A DNA stretch of 64,000 nt from Nitrosovibrio sp. Nv6 (GCF_900110495.1 NZ_FODX01000006.1:142492-206491); one strand, 5' to 3'; shown: positions 1 to 9,625, numbered from the stretch's first letter. Translations and numbers: made by a program. The notes: generated by a model not told the origin, from the letters alone.

Positions 1-410
1 TTCAATTCGATATTGCGAGCGAGTCGGGCAAAATGATGGGCGCTTGGCTCAAAGGCATGCACTTGCCCACGGTAGGCCCGACGGGCTGCCACAAGTGTAA
101 AGCTGCCGATATTGGCTCCCACGTCGATGAAAACCCCGTTCATAGGTAAATGACGCTTGAGAAGCACGACGACGCCTTCATCGGCTTCCTGAAAGCCTTG
201 CCAGAATATCTGAGACTCGATGTGGTCCGAAAGCAAGGTGACGATCCGGATATTGTCATCAAAAGTGGTTTCCAGCTCCAAAGGGGGATCAATCCGGGAG
301 AAGCTTCTCCGGAGCCTCAGTATAAGCCTCCATGCCCAATGCTTTAAAACATCTGATCCAAGTGCGTTGCGTACAATAGTTTGCAACAGGCGAGCCCACA
401 CTTTTAACAT
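1..410 (-). CDS. FkbM-family SAM-dependent methyltransferase (partial, 3' end outside window)
   Basis: Reading the minus strand from an ATG at 408-410 gives 136 codons that stay open to the window edge. Residues 94-107 (FIDVGANIGSFTLV) are the SAM-binding motif I of FkbM-type methyltransferases, and an acidic motif II (HAFEPSA) follows near residue 120. These match the start of the Methyltransf_21 domain; the C-terminal half is outside the window. The gene lies about 70 bases downstream of a glycosyltransferase on the same strand, so it probably methylates a sugar of the surface polysaccharide. The exact acceptor cannot be told. An upstream GAGG is rather far from the ATG, so the start is only probable. 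Confidence 0.8.
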   Translation of the reverse strand, partial: MLKVWARLLQTIVRNALGSDVLKHWAWRLILRLRRSFSRIDPPLELETTFDDNIRIVTLLSDHIESQIFWQGFQEADEGVVVLLKRHLPMNGVFIDVGANIGSFTLVAARRAYRGQVHAFEPSAHHFARLARNIEL

Positions 411-482
411 TTGCCGTCGTGACCTCTAAAAACCATCATGAATAAACCACCGACAGGCCTGCCTTTGCGGATCCGCTGCCAT

Positions 483-1511
483 TCATCGGCTTTGCCCCAC
501 CTGCGCCGCCGCGTATAGCACTTTGGCATGGCATTCCGCACTCCTTTCCCAGGAAAAGTCGGCGGCTCTGCGCATGCCTGCAGCGGCTCGTTCCGGCCTT
601 AGGTCGGGTTTGCTACAAACAAGCTGCATGGCTTCCAGTAATGCTCTTTCATCGCGCGGATCGACAGTCAAAGCCGCCGCTCCGGCAACTTCGGGGCATG
701 CCGAAACATTCGATGTGATAACGGGACATCCAGACGCCATGGCTTCGACGATAGGCATGCCGAAGCCCTCATACAGAGATGGAAAGACGAAAGCGAGCGC
801 ACGACGATAAAGCTGTGCCAACTCCTCTGTCGTCAGGACATTCGAGAGCACCCTCACGCCGTCGATTTTTTCATACCGGCCGGCACTATTTTTTGGAAGT
901 TTTAGCACAAGTTCAACATCATGGTTGCGCCTGAGCCGGCGAAAAGCCCGCACAATCCGATGGATATTTTTACGTGGCTCGTCATTGGAGATATGAAAGA
1001 AATAGGTTTCCGGTTCCATTCCGGAGCGAGGCGTGAATATCTTCTCATCCACCCCGTGATGGCAAACATGAATCCTTTCGGCGGGAACGCCCGTGAACCG
1101 TATCGCTTCTACTTTCACAAAAGCAGAAACAGCGATAATACCGGCTACTCCGGTATGTGTCTCATGCCAGAGGGCGCGCTTGCGTCTGGCATATCGGTCG
1201 GACATGATCAGACCTTTAAAGGTGCGGAAATACTCCCATCCGTTGAGCGCCACGGGGGCGAATCCATGGACCGTTACTACCAAGGGAGGAAGGTGGCTTC
1301 CCAGCAGAAACTCGGGAGGGGGATTGCCCCCGCCGGAACGAATATCCCAAAGAACATCCACCGATTTCGGCAGGTTCCTCCTGTCTGCGAATGGTATGAC
1401 TATCACGCCATGCCTGGGCAGACATCTCTGGACATTCTCGGCATAAACCCTGAAGCTCTGAGGAATTTCAGGTCCGTGATAAACGCCAACACGCAGTCCG
1501 ATAACTGTCAT
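483..1511 (-). CDS. GT4-family glycosyltransferase
   Basis: The 342-residue protein has the two-domain GT-B layout of glycosyltransferase group 1. The C-terminal nucleotide-sugar site is seen in SLYEGFGMPIVEAMASG (about residues 257-273), which carries the E-x7-E signature, followed by CPVITSNVSACPEVAG. The linker FHISNDEPRKNIHRIVRAF is the usual start of the C-terminal Rossmann domain. It should transfer a sugar from a nucleotide donor to a growing lipid-linked polysaccharide on the cytoplasmic face. It lies upstream of the FkbM methyltransferase on the same strand and is probably cotranscribed with it. Donor and acceptor sugars cannot be predicted. Length is normal and no frame damage is seen. 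Confidence 0.88.
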   Translation of the reverse strand: MTVIGLRVGVYHGPEIPQSFRVYAENVQRCLPRHGVIVIPFADRRNLPKSVDVLWDIRSGGGNPPPEFLLGSHLPPLVVTVHGFAPVALNGWEYFRTFKGLIMSDRYARRKRALWHETHTGVAGIIAVSAFVKVEAIRFTGVPAERIHVCHHGVDEKIFTPRSGMEPETYFFHISNDEPRKNIHRIVRAFRRLRRNHDVELVLKLPKNSAGRYEKIDGVRVLSNVLTTEELAQLYRRALAFVFPSLYEGFGMPIVEAMASGCPVITSNVSACPEVAGAAALTVDPRDERALLEAMQLVCSKPDLRPERAAAGMRRAADFSWERSAECHAKVLYAAAQVGQSR

Positions 1512-1870
1512 TTGATTAATTTCCCGCCAAGACGTATTTTATTGTCAAGCTATGATTCAGGTAGCCCAGGCGTACGTGTTAATTTTATTAAAAAATAGTT
1601 TTTATGATTTATCGAGATGCAGAGTATTTGTGTTCCTCATTCTCAAAAGCGAAAAGTGAAATTCGCGCGATAGTCGCAAATGCCATAATTTCTTCCTGCA
1701 CGGTGAATGAGCTATCAGTTTTCTGCAAAAAAGAGCGAGAGTCTCCGGGGCTGTAGATGACTTATAATGTCGCGATCATCTCAAGCGCATATACAAAACT
1801 TCCAACTTCCGAATCCTAGAGGTCAAGGTTAAACCTCTTGAGTATACCAATAAGAGAAATCTCTTCCAGC
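1512..1870. other. Divergent intergenic region
   Basis: This AT-rich gap separates the leftward GT4 gene from the rightward GT2 gene and must hold both promoters. No clear consensus boxes, hairpins or small genes were recognised. An alternative TTG start for the GT2 gene lies at 1838. Confidence 0.4.
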
Positions 1871-2812
1871 ATGGCAGTGTTTGCGCCTACTGTTTCCATC
1901 ATTATTCCTACCTATAATTGTGAGGCCTATATCGCCGAGACGCTCAATAGCGTGCTCAGCCAGACTCTCAGGAATATTGAACTGATCATAGTCGACGACG
2001 GTTCCACAGATCGTACACTGGATATCGTGGCCTCCTACGGCTCACCCGTCCGGCTCCTGAGGCAGGCAAATTCAGGTGTATGCGCAGCCCGCAACTACGG
2101 GATCCGGGAGGCGGCTGGCCGATATATCTGCCTGATGGACCATGACGACTACTGGTTTCCCGATAAGCTTGCGCTTCAGGTGGAGCAGATGGAGGCGCAT
2201 CCGGAAATCGGATTGGTCTACAGCTCATTTATCTGGTGGCATCCCGACGAAAAAGGCATGTTTCCCGGTCCTGACAGCTTTGAGGCGGCGTCATTCCCCG
2301 CCGGCATCGATGAGGAGTTTTCGGGCTGGATTTATCACCAGCTTTTACTTGATTGCTGGATATTGACCAGCGCAGCCTTGATACGCGCGGAGGTGTTCGA
2401 TAAATGCGGGGTATACGACGAATCTCTTCCTTATAGCGAGGATTGGGATCTCTGGCTGCGCATTTCGCGCGAGTATCCGGTTATCAAGTTGAATAAACCC
2501 TTGACGCTATATCGCCAACACCCACAACAGGGAAACCGCATGGCGAGGGATATCGATTATCGGACCGAACTGCTATGGAGTGCAGCCACAAAATGGGGAT
2601 TATGCAGTCGCGATGGCCGTTGCATTACCAAGCGTAAGTTCGTACAGAATATCGCCTGCTACCAGATGGAATTCGGCCTTAGGCATCTTGCGTCGGGCAA
2701 TCTGAAGATCGCCAATCATTCCTTGGTGAAGGCCTGGCTGAAGCACCCAGTCAAGTTGAAAACGCTTGCATATATCCCTGCCGGGTTACTGGGGTGGCGG
2801 CCGAAGTGGTAG
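1871..2812 (+). CDS. GT2-family glycosyltransferase
   Basis: This is a GT-A fold inverting glycosyltransferase of family 2, about 313 residues. The N-terminal motif VSIIIPTYNCEAYI is followed by LIIVDDGSTDRT, and DHDDYW provides the metal-binding DxD-like site. The downstream SEDWDLWLRIS contains the ED acid/base motif usual in the family. It should add one sugar to the polysaccharide repeat. I prefer the ATG at 1871 because the family normally begins a few residues before the first beta strand; an in-frame TTG at 1838 would add 11 residues. It faces the convergent sulfotransferase gene 97 bases downstream. Confidence 0.88.
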   Translation: MAVFAPTVSIIIPTYNCEAYIAETLNSVLSQTLRNIELIIVDDGSTDRTLDIVASYGSPVRLLRQANSGVCAARNYGIREAAGRYICLMDHDDYWFPDKLALQVEQMEAHPEIGLVYSSFIWWHPDEKGMFPGPDSFEAASFPAGIDEEFSGWIYHQLLLDCWILTSAALIRAEVFDKCGVYDESLPYSEDWDLWLRISREYPVIKLNKPLTLYRQHPQQGNRMARDIDYRTELLWSAATKWGLCSRDGRCITKRKFVQNIACYQMEFGLRHLASGNLKIANHSLVKAWLKHPVKLKTLAYIPAGLLGWRPKW

Positions 2813-2909
2813 ATAGGCTTGTGTAGCGTTTTCGAGCGCTTATAGCGTTCTTGGAACGGTTAACCAGTTGGGGTAACGTGACACGTTTTTCATCACGGAT
2901 GAGGCAGTC

Positions 2910-3893
2910 TCAATACTTGCGTACCCATTTTTCGATCAACCATACGGGCTTGACAAGCAGCCAGCTCCAGGAAGTATAAATTCGAAAGAACTTGGTCCTG
3001 TAGTCCGCGCGCTCCTGATTAAGATAACGGATCTGCTCAAGCAGTTCCACATTCCATTTTTGCCGATAAGCCGAAAAATCAGCTGCGACACTGTCGATCA
3101 TTTCATGCTGATGCTCGCTTTCAACCGTCATTTCCTTGAAAATTCGATATAGCTTGTGAGCCATCAATGACAGTGCTTCGTTTGCATTCCCCGGCATTGC
3201 CAGTACATCGGCTTTATGGTGACGAAGATCAGGAGAAACAAATTCACTGATATTTTCGCTCGCATCATTTACCGATACAGGAAAGACGAGATTGGCTTCC
3301 CGCTCTATTCTGGACAATACCTCAGCAGGATTCTTGACAACCTGATCAAAATCAATAAAAACGCGTGGCAGCCCCCTGGAATACAACTCGGCAGACAGCG
3401 AGTGGCTTAGCCACAAGATCAGTGCCTTTTCCCGGGAAAATCCGTCCCGTTTCTGCAAGGATGCAACCACCTCGAACGGGTTTCTGTTCATACAGATAAA
3501 AGTTGGTTTAATCTGCCGGGCATTCAGGAGGGGAAGCCACAATGGCAGCAATCGGCACATGCGGGGATCCTTGAGTGCCCAGATATAAGCGTCCGAAAAA
3601 TCGCGTTCCACCAGTTTATCCAGCCGGTCAATAAACGGCTGAATCACGTCAGCCTCCAGCCATTTGTCGCACAAGGGCAACAGATCATCCCACTGAGAGC
3701 CCAGGCTTAATAGTATTTCATCGTGTGTATCGACAATGTCCTCATGCTCCCAGAAACCTTTTTCGTTAACGCCCTTCTGGGGTGCATACAAACGCCTTCC
3801 CATCTTGACGCCGACGTGGCTCAGCAGCCCTGTCAGCAATGAAGTGCCGCTACGATGCATTCCCAAAATGATCAGCGCATTGTTATTGCTCAC
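2910..3893 (-). CDS. Sulfotransferase family protein
   Basis: The 327-residue protein starts with the PAPS 5'-phosphosulfate loop GMHRSGTSLL at residues 11-20, the hallmark of the Sulfotransfer_1/3 superfamily. CMNRNPFEVVASL near residue 140 fits the 3'-phosphate-binding motif. The family moves sulfate from PAPS to a hydroxyl of a carbohydrate or small molecule. The next gene to the right on the other strand is cysC, which makes PAPS, so a sulfated polysaccharide is a reasonable inference. The C-terminus (SWSWLLVKPVWLIEKW) is hydrophobic and amphipathic and may touch the membrane. Substrate unknown. Confidence 0.85.
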   Translation of the reverse strand: MSNNNALIILGMHRSGTSLLTGLLSHVGVKMGRRLYAPQKGVNEKGFWEHEDIVDTHDEILLSLGSQWDDLLPLCDKWLEADVIQPFIDRLDKLVERDFSDAYIWALKDPRMCRLLPLWLPLLNARQIKPTFICMNRNPFEVVASLQKRDGFSREKALILWLSHSLSAELYSRGLPRVFIDFDQVVKNPAEVLSRIEREANLVFPVSVNDASENISEFVSPDLRHHKADVLAMPGNANEALSLMAHKLYRIFKEMTVESEHQHEMIDSVAADFSAYRQKWNVELLEQIRYLNQERADYRTKFFRIYTSWSWLLVKPVWLIEKWVRKY

Positions 3894-4582
3894 TCAAACC
3901 TCTGTTCATTCAGACCAAGGTGCCGTTATTCGTCTAATACGGATGCCGACAAAATTTCCTTAATCGGCAAGAAAATCTCATTCGAAGCAAACGGAGCATA
4001 TGGCGTACGTATTGCAGCGCGCGCGTATAGATAGCTAACTCCAGCGCAACCCCGCACCCGCCATCTCTCGCCTAGGCAATCGCGCCATCCTGGTTTACGT
4101 GATATGCCTATCCGCGAGTAGTCGCATGCATATAATGGCACGCCGGCTAAAACCTTATCCGCATTTTAGTTCAACTTTCAATGGCTACGCGAAAGTCGCC
4201 CATAATTCTGTATTGTGCGAGTAGAAGCTTGCTGCCATAATTATTTGAACTTCTTGTTGATCAATAAAAGCTATACGCTCAATCTGTACGCGAAGTTCGG
4301 GTAGAGCAATCAGCCATGGAATTTCGTTGAATACGTCAGGACAAACTCCTCCAGCATTTTCATCGCGCGATAGCTGCCCAATTATCCCACTGGACCTCAT
4401 ATTATTATTATCACTTCAGTTTCAGATGAAAGAAGCTGACTGCAGAAGACGAAACGTTTTCCTCAATCTTGAACCGCACCGCAAGCTGATTAACTGAATA
4501 GATCAAAGGTCGCGGCTTGAGCCGTTAGATTGTATTGATACAGATATAATTCAGGTCGAAAAAAAAGCTCGAGGCTAAAGAC
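3894..4582. other. Divergent intergenic region, 689 bases, no gene recognised
   Basis: The region between the sulfotransferase and cysC starts. Open frames at 4185-4400 and 3926-4141 (both minus) have no recognisable motif and no convincing ribosome binding site. The sequence is AT-rich toward cysC, as expected for a promoter. I see no repeat or RNA gene. Confidence 0.4.
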
Positions 4583-5257
4583 ATGAATAAAAGTACCAAT
4601 ACCGTGTGGCACAGTGCCACAATTACCCGCGGCCACCGGGAAAGGTTGAACGTACATCGTTCGGTGGTATTGTGGTTCACTGGTCTTTCCGGCTCGGGTA
4701 AATCCACTTTGGCGCATGCGGTGGAGGACAGGCTTTATCAGTTGGGCTGCCGCACGTTTGTGCTGGACGGCGACAATGTGCGGCAGGGTTTATGTTCGGA
4801 CCTCGGTTTTTCGGTTCAGGATCGATCCGAAAACATCCGCCGTATAAGCGAGGCGGCAAAACTTCTGGTCGAGTCCGGGGTGATCGCCATGACCGCGTTT
4901 ATTTCGCCGTTCCGAGCCGACCGCCAGCGGGCGCGCAGTATTTTTCCACACGGGGATTTCATCGAAATCTTTTGTGAAGCCAGTCTGGACGTATGCGAGC
5001 ATCGTGATATAAAAGGTTTGTACAAGCGGGCCCGGGCTGGCGAGGTAAAGGAGTTTACGGGAATCTCATCACCGTATGAGGCGCCCGTTAATCCAGAGCT
5101 GGCGGTAAGGACGGGGGAACTGCCGCTTGAAGATTGCGTTGCGCAGGTGATCGAATATCTGCAGCAGCGCAATGTCTTCAGGCAAAGCCCGAATGGCAAA
5201 GATGAAAGCAGCGATCAAAAGGGCCGGGCAGAAATCGTTAGTCATAGGGCAGATTGA
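4583..5257 (+). CDS. cysC: Adenylyl-sulfate kinase (APS kinase)
   Basis: CysC phosphorylates adenosine 5'-phosphosulfate (APS) with ATP to give PAPS. The Walker A loop GLSGSGKST is at residues 34-42, [17 protein letters not shown] follows, and [10 protein letters not shown] carries the conserved active-site serine. [25 protein letters not shown] is represented by its family-typical lid region. At 224 residues it is slightly longer than usual, with a Ser/Lys/Asp-rich tail of about 25 residues. No sulfate-reduction or ATP sulfurylase gene is beside it. Its place next to a sulfotransferase in a polysaccharide cluster points to PAPS supply for sulfation rather than cysteine synthesis. Confidence 0.93.
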   Translation: MNKSTNTVWHSATITRGHRERLNVHRSVVLWFTGLSGSGKSTLAHAVEDRLYQLGCRTFVLDGDNVRQGLCSDLGFSVQDRSENIRRISEAAKLLVESGVIAMTAFISPFRADRQRARSIFPHGDFIEIFCEASLDVCEHRDIKGLYKRARAGEVKEFTGISSPYEAPVNPELAVRTGELPLEDCVAQVIEYLQQRNVFRQSPNGKDESSDQKGRAEIVSHRAD

Positions 5258-5382
5258 CGGTTTATTTTGATGAAACTCAATCGGATCAGGACATCACAGT
5301 TAACGATGATTCTCCGCGATATCCTCTTCTTTGTTTTGTATCGTAAAGAGACGCGAATGGCTCCAAATCCCGGCGTGCCAGC

Positions 5383-6729
5383 ATGAGGGACGTTCTCGTC
5401 ACGCTGATCGTCTTTGGCTGGCTGCCCCTGGTCTTCAAAAAGCCGTATATGGGCGCGTTGATGTGGGTGTGGATCAGTGTCATGAACCCGCATACCCAAG
5501 GGTGGGGATTTGCTACCACATTTCCGTTTGCCGCAATTATTGGGGGCGTGACAATAATCTGTCTCGCATTCTCGAAGGAGGAGAAAAGTTTCCCCATCAC
5601 CCCGGTTACCGGTGTCTTTATCTTTTTCGTATTATGGATGAATGTGACCTCGTTTTTTGCTATTTATCCAGACGAAATCTACGACCAGTGGAACAAGGTC
5701 ATGAAGATCATGCTGATGACTTTTGTGGTGTTCATGCTCATCAAGACAAAAAAACATATTCAGCTTCTCATCTGGACCATAGTCATCTCCCTGGCATATT
5801 ACGGCGTCAAGGGCGGCATTTTTACGATAGTAGGTGGTGGAGTGCATATGGTCTTGGGGCCTCAAGGAACTTTCATTGGGGGAAATAATGAAATTGCGCT
5901 GGCGCTTATCATGACCATTCCCCTGATGCACTATCTGCAAACCATTTCCCCGAGCATTTGGGTGCGCCACGGCTTGACGGCCGCCATGTTGCTTTGCGCG
6001 CTCGCCGCGCTGGGCTCCTACTCGCGCGGGGCTCTGCTGGCGCTCGCCGCGATGGGGGCATTTCTATGGCTTAAAAGTCGGCACAAGGTCCGCATCGGAA
6101 TGCTGTTGATCCTGGCTATTCCCCCGGCAATCGCGTTCATGCCCGAGCAATGGTCAGAAAGAATGGATTCGATTAATTCATATGAAGAGGACGGCTCCGT
6201 TCAGGGGCGTTTCAACGCCTGGTGGATGGCCTATAATCTGGCCAAGGAACGGCCATTGACCGGCGGCGGTTTTGAGGTGATTACCCCTGAACTGTTTTAC
6301 CTTTATGCGCCCCATCCAACTGACTTGCACGCTGCCCATAGCATTTATTTTCAGGCGCTCGGCGAACATGGTTTTGTCGGGCTCGGATTGTACCTGCTAC
6401 TGGGACTCTTAACATGGCGGACAGGTTCATGGATCATCCGAAATACGAAAAACCTTGAAGAATACAGGTGGGCCTCCAACCTGGCGACGATGATTCAGGT
6501 GTCCCTCATTGGCTTTGCCACAGGCGGAGCATTTCTCAGCCTGCTCTATTTTGATGTGCCATATTATCTCATGGGGGTCATGGTGGCGACTCGTTTCCTG
6601 GTGGCAAAAGAATTGAAGCAGAAAGGCTCGTCAGTTTCCGATAAAAAAGGTGCGGATTCTACAGGTCAATTTGGGCAGATAAGCCCGGCACAACCCCAGC
6701 CCCAGCCGATTGCTCGGGATTCGGGCTAG
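5383..6729 (+). CDS. Putative O-glycosylation ligase/polymerase, exosortase A-associated (Wzy/WaaL-like)
   Basis: A 448-residue polytopic membrane protein with about ten hydrophobic segments and the O-antigen ligase/polymerase (Wzy_C) signature: a long periplasmic loop around ERPLTGGGFEVI, then AAHSIYFQALGEHGFVGL. The N-terminus (MRDVLVTLIVFGWLPLVF, then MNPHTQGWGFA) closely resembles the family that accompanies exosortase A systems. It would polymerise or transfer lipid-linked glycans on the periplasmic side. The C-terminal tail of about 35 residues is Pro/Gln-rich and soluble. It is followed by the deacetylase and probably belongs to one operon starting at cysC. Confidence 0.85.
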   Translation: MRDVLVTLIVFGWLPLVFKKPYMGALMWVWISVMNPHTQGWGFATTFPFAAIIGGVTIICLAFSKEEKSFPITPVTGVFIFFVLWMNVTSFFAIYPDEIYDQWNKVMKIMLMTFVVFMLIKTKKHIQLLIWTIVISLAYYGVKGGIFTIVGGGVHMVLGPQGTFIGGNNEIALALIMTIPLMHYLQTISPSIWVRHGLTAAMLLCALAALGSYSRGALLALAAMGAFLWLKSRHKVRIGMLLILAIPPAIAFMPEQWSERMDSINSYEEDGSVQGRFNAWWMAYNLAKERPLTGGGFEVITPELFYLYAPHPTDLHAAHSIYFQALGEHGFVGLGLYLLLGLLTWRTGSWIIRNTKNLEEYRWASNLATMIQVSLIGFATGGAFLSLLYFDVPYYLMGVMVATRFLVAKELKQKGSSVSDKKGADSTGQFGQISPAQPQPQPIARDSG

Positions 6730-6817
6730 GACATGGGTATCGCTATCGGAAGAACTGGAAGCCGCAGTTCCTCTACCGATCATCTGGCCGCTCTGGCCGT
6801 ATTTCCGGGTCTTGTCT

Positions 6818-7840
6818 ATGGAAACGCCTGAGCCGGGCTACGCGCAAGCCCCTGTCAAGCCTATTCAACCACGGCTCACCTCGCCGAGCCGCGCGCTCCT
6901 GCAACTATTTTCGCCAGGTGGTTTGCGCAGCCGTTTGTCCATATTGATCTATCATCGTGTGCTGCCTCAGCAGGATCCATTGTTTCCAGGCGAGGGTGAC
7001 GCCAAATCCTTCGACCGGCAAATAGGACACCTTGCAGCCTGCTTCAGGATCATACCGCTGGGTGACGCAGTCCAGGGCCTGCGTAAGGGGAAGCTGCCGC
7101 CGCGTGCCGCCTGTATCACCTTTGATGACGGCTATGCGGATAACGCGGAAATCGCCTTGCCAATTCTGCAAAAACATGGAGTCTCCGCCACTTTTTTTGT
7201 TGCGGCCAGTTTCCTTGACGGCGGGAGGATGTTTAATGACACTGTGATAGAATTAATCCGTTATGCGCCGGGCAGTACTGTTGATCTTGAGAGTTTAGGC
7301 CTGGGAAAGTTTGAGCTCGGAACAATTCCCCAACGCCGCCAAGCCATCTATCACCTGCTAAGCAGGCTCAAGTACTTACCTCCCGCATCGAGGCAATCGA
7401 AGGTGGAGGCTATGTGTGCGCTCATCCCCGTCGTCCCCGCCACCAATCTCATGATGACCTCGGATCAGGTCAGGATATTGCATGCGGCAGGGATGGAAAT
7501 TGGCGGACACACCGCCAGTCATCCCATTCTGGCGCAAATGGAAAATAGCGCAGCTTGCGCCGACATTGCCACTGGCAAAGAGATGCTCGAGGGAATTATC
7601 CGCGCGCCGGTGCGGCTTTTTGCTTACCCAAACGGCAAGCCGGGGCAGGACTATTTACCGGATCATGTTAGTATGGTCAGGAATCTGGGCTTTGATGCGG
7701 CGGTCTCAACCGCCCATGGAGCAGCAAGAACGGGCAGCGATCTGTTTCAATTGCCGCGATTTACCCCGTGGGACCGAGAGCCGGTACGTTTTACCCTGCG
7801 GATGGTTCAAAACCTGCTCAGGGCAGTAGAAACGGTATAG
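6818..7840 (+). CDS. Polysaccharide deacetylase family protein (NodB homology)
   Basis: A carbohydrate esterase family 4 protein. Motif 1 is ITFDDGYADN (catalytic and metal Asp pair). Motif 2 is GGHTASHPIL, giving the two metal-binding histidines, and LFAYPNGKPG supplies the later Arg/Pro motif region. LSILIYHRVLP near the N-terminus is typical of the exosortase-A-associated subgroup. It should remove N- or O-acetyl groups from the surface polysaccharide. An open frame extends upstream to 6710 and overlaps the ligase gene by 20 bases, but the ATG at 6818 puts the family's usual N-terminus at the right place. No signal peptide is evident from this start. Confidence 0.88.
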   Translation: METPEPGYAQAPVKPIQPRLTSPSRALLQLFSPGGLRSRLSILIYHRVLPQQDPLFPGEGDAKSFDRQIGHLAACFRIIPLGDAVQGLRKGKLPPRAACITFDDGYADNAEIALPILQKHGVSATFFVAASFLDGGRMFNDTVIELIRYAPGSTVDLESLGLGKFELGTIPQRRQAIYHLLSRLKYLPPASRQSKVEAMCALIPVVPATNLMMTSDQVRILHAAGMEIGGHTASHPILAQMENSAACADIATGKEMLEGIIRAPVRLFAYPNGKPGQDYLPDHVSMVRNLGFDAAVSTAHGAARTGSDLFQLPRFTPWDREPVRFTLRMVQNLLRAVETV

Positions 7841-7896
7841 CGACCATTTCAAGATATGGTATTACGAATTTCTAACGAACCCATTATATTCAACTT

Positions 7897-8370
7897 ATGG
7901 ATAGGCCCATTACGGGTTTCGAGCTCGACAACGAGGGAGATCCCATAGCGCTTCTCAGTTGCGGGCATACGCAGCATGTTCGGCATAATCCGCCATTTAT
8001 CAATCGCCCCTGGGTTACTACCGAGGAAGGCCGCAACAGCATGATGGGACAGATGCTCAACTGTGTTCGCTGCGATAAATTCGAACTGCCCGATAATTTT
8101 ATTCCCTACAAGCGGACATCGGTCTTTACCGAGGAATCTGTTCCCGGCGCATTGAGAAAAGATCACTCCACGAAAACCGGTGTGTGGGGAAAGATTGTCG
8201 TGGAAGAAGGAAAACTTCGCTATCGCGTATCCGACCTGGGGGCGGACGTGGAATTATCTCCGGACAACACCGGAATTGTCATTCCGGAAGTTCTGCATAA
8301 TGTGGAACCGCTGGGCGCAGTCCGTTTTTTCGTGGAATTCTATCGGGCGCCGGATAAGGCTGCGCAATGA
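7897..8370 (+). CDS. DUF3565-DUF1971 fusion protein (TehB-N-like C-terminal domain)
   Basis: A 157-residue protein in two parts. Residues 1-70 have the DUF3565 pattern: GHTQHVRHNPPF, NRPWV and a late Cys pair (LNCVRC), suggesting a small metal site. Residues 75-157 match DUF1971, the small beta-barrel domain similar to the N-terminus of TehB (tellurite resistance): PYKRTSVFTEESVPGAL, then GVIPEVLH-like IVIPEVLHNVEPLG and VRFFVEFYR. Both domains are of unknown function, and this fused form is one I recall from other proteobacteria. It starts 56 bases after the deacetylase but is probably not a polysaccharide gene. Confidence 0.75.
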   Translation: MDRPITGFELDNEGDPIALLSCGHTQHVRHNPPFINRPWVTTEEGRNSMMGQMLNCVRCDKFELPDNFIPYKRTSVFTEESVPGALRKDHSTKTGVWGKIVVEEGKLRYRVSDLGADVELSPDNTGIVIPEVLHNVEPLGAVRFFVEFYRAPDKAAQ

Positions 8371-8522
8371 TTATAAAGCCGTAGGGTATAGGTAGCGGAC
8401 GCAGAAATTGCATTGTGTTATCTGGCTTCCGGATTGAGTCCGTTGTCAGCGCGAGCGGGTGATTTTTTCCTGATACGGCAAACACCGTCATTCTCGGAGT
8501 GGATATACGGTATCTTTGAACG

Positions 8523-9467
8523 TCATGGGTTCCGCAGTAGCGGAAACGGCAAATAAGCAGTACAACCTGCGCCTGCCCCTCGCAACCTGTAGATTTTGGG
8601 TTCAGGGAGCGGAGGCGCAACGGATGTGGCAATAGCGACAGCCCAGCCTGGTCTTTGACTTGAGTCGACAATTGGCGTGTAGCCTTCGATTGGAAGAAAA
8701 AAAGCGTGGAATGAAGTACTCCAGTTTGAAAGCCCCGTGGAACTTAGTCCACGATTGAGGGGGTGGTTTGCCTGCAACGGATTAATGACCGGGTTTTGCT
8801 CCGAGCCTGCGTAATCAACGTATCCATCGAGATCGCTGCGCAGAAAGGAGTTTTCATGCGTCCACCAGAAAGACCCGGGATGTTCGCCATCCAGAAACGA
8901 AACAATTCCAAGGCCATTGCCACTTCCCGCCCAATTGACGGCGTTTACCAAATGTCCCACTGCGCCGTCCCAACAATCGGTTGAAGTGAATGGGGGAGCG
9001 CATTTGCCGTCACCTTTTGAGGAACGCGAATCATCCAAAATATTTCCAGTATCGCCCCGGATTGCATGAAAATCGGCATCGGCGGCGGTAATAAAGGTTC
9101 GGTCTCCCCGGGCGGCTTCTATCGCCGCCCTGTTATCCAGAATGCCATCGTAATCCGGAACCGCTGGCGGTCCATTTGCCGATCCGGTAAGAAAAGCTTC
9201 CCCACTTTCAATTACCAGAACATCAAACGCGGCAAAATCCGGCGCCGCGCTGCCCGCATCCCAGTAAGTCAAATTCCAGCTTAAGCCGTCGGTTTGAGGA
9301 AGAGAATGAACAATTTTGGAGAGTTGTGAGATTTTCTGCCGATATTCGGAGGCCTGATCAGCATAGGTGTACCACAACACATTGATAGAGGCGCCTTGCG
9401 CTGATGAAGTAAAGCTGAGACTCGCTGCCAGCGCCGCATAAAAAATCCAGGGATGAATTCTTATCAT
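8523..9467 (-). CDS. Exported protein of unknown function with apparent decayed PEP-CTERM tail
   Basis: A 314-residue protein with a clear Sec signal peptide (MIRIHPWIFYAALAASLSF, cleavage after AQGA). The mature part has ThuA/glutamine-amidotransferase-like features: FDVLVIESGEAFL, then ITAADADFHA, and GNGLGIVSFLDGEHPGSFWW near the middle. The C-terminus reads LPEPKIYRLRGAGAG and then loses the expected hydrophobic helix. In the next frame the same DNA reads VVLLICRFRY, a hydrophobic stretch running into basic residues. A one-base frameshift in a PEP-CTERM sorting signal would explain this. Function unknown; the gene is alone and faces the polysaccharide cluster. Confidence 0.65.
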   Translation of the reverse strand: MIRIHPWIFYAALAASLSFTSSAQGASINVLWYTYADQASEYRQKISQLSKIVHSLPQTDGLSWNLTYWDAGSAAPDFAAFDVLVIESGEAFLTGSANGPPAVPDYDGILDNRAAIEAARGDRTFITAADADFHAIRGDTGNILDDSRSSKGDGKCAPPFTSTDCWDGAVGHLVNAVNWAGSGNGLGIVSFLDGEHPGSFWWTHENSFLRSDLDGYVDYAGSEQNPVINPLQANHPLNRGLSSTGLSNWSTSFHAFFLPIEGYTPIVDSSQRPGWAVAIATSVAPPLPEPKIYRLRGAGAGCTAYLPFPLLRNP

Positions 9468-9596
9468 CGTAACCCTTTGTCAGGTTAAGGAAATAGTCAA
9501 TAATCGTAGCTTGATTTCAAGATATTACCAACCACGTAACTGCGTTCCGTCTCCCGCGTTTTTGCAGAAATTCACAACGCAAGTGTGGACTTTCCA

Positions 9597-9625
9597 TTGA
9601 CTGTCGGGCTCAAGCAGATTAGAAT
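9597..9625 (+). promoter_or_regulatory. Sigma-70-type promoter of the atp operon
   Basis: TTGACT at 9597-9602 and TAGAAT at 9620-9625 are separated by exactly 17 bases, one mismatch from consensus in each box. It lies about 140 bases upstream of atpI with no gene between. Activity is inferred. Confidence 0.6.

Noticed and set aside
921..1598. 225-codon plus-strand frame opposite the GT4 gene
   Set aside because: The minus-strand protein has clear GT4 motifs; this frame has none.
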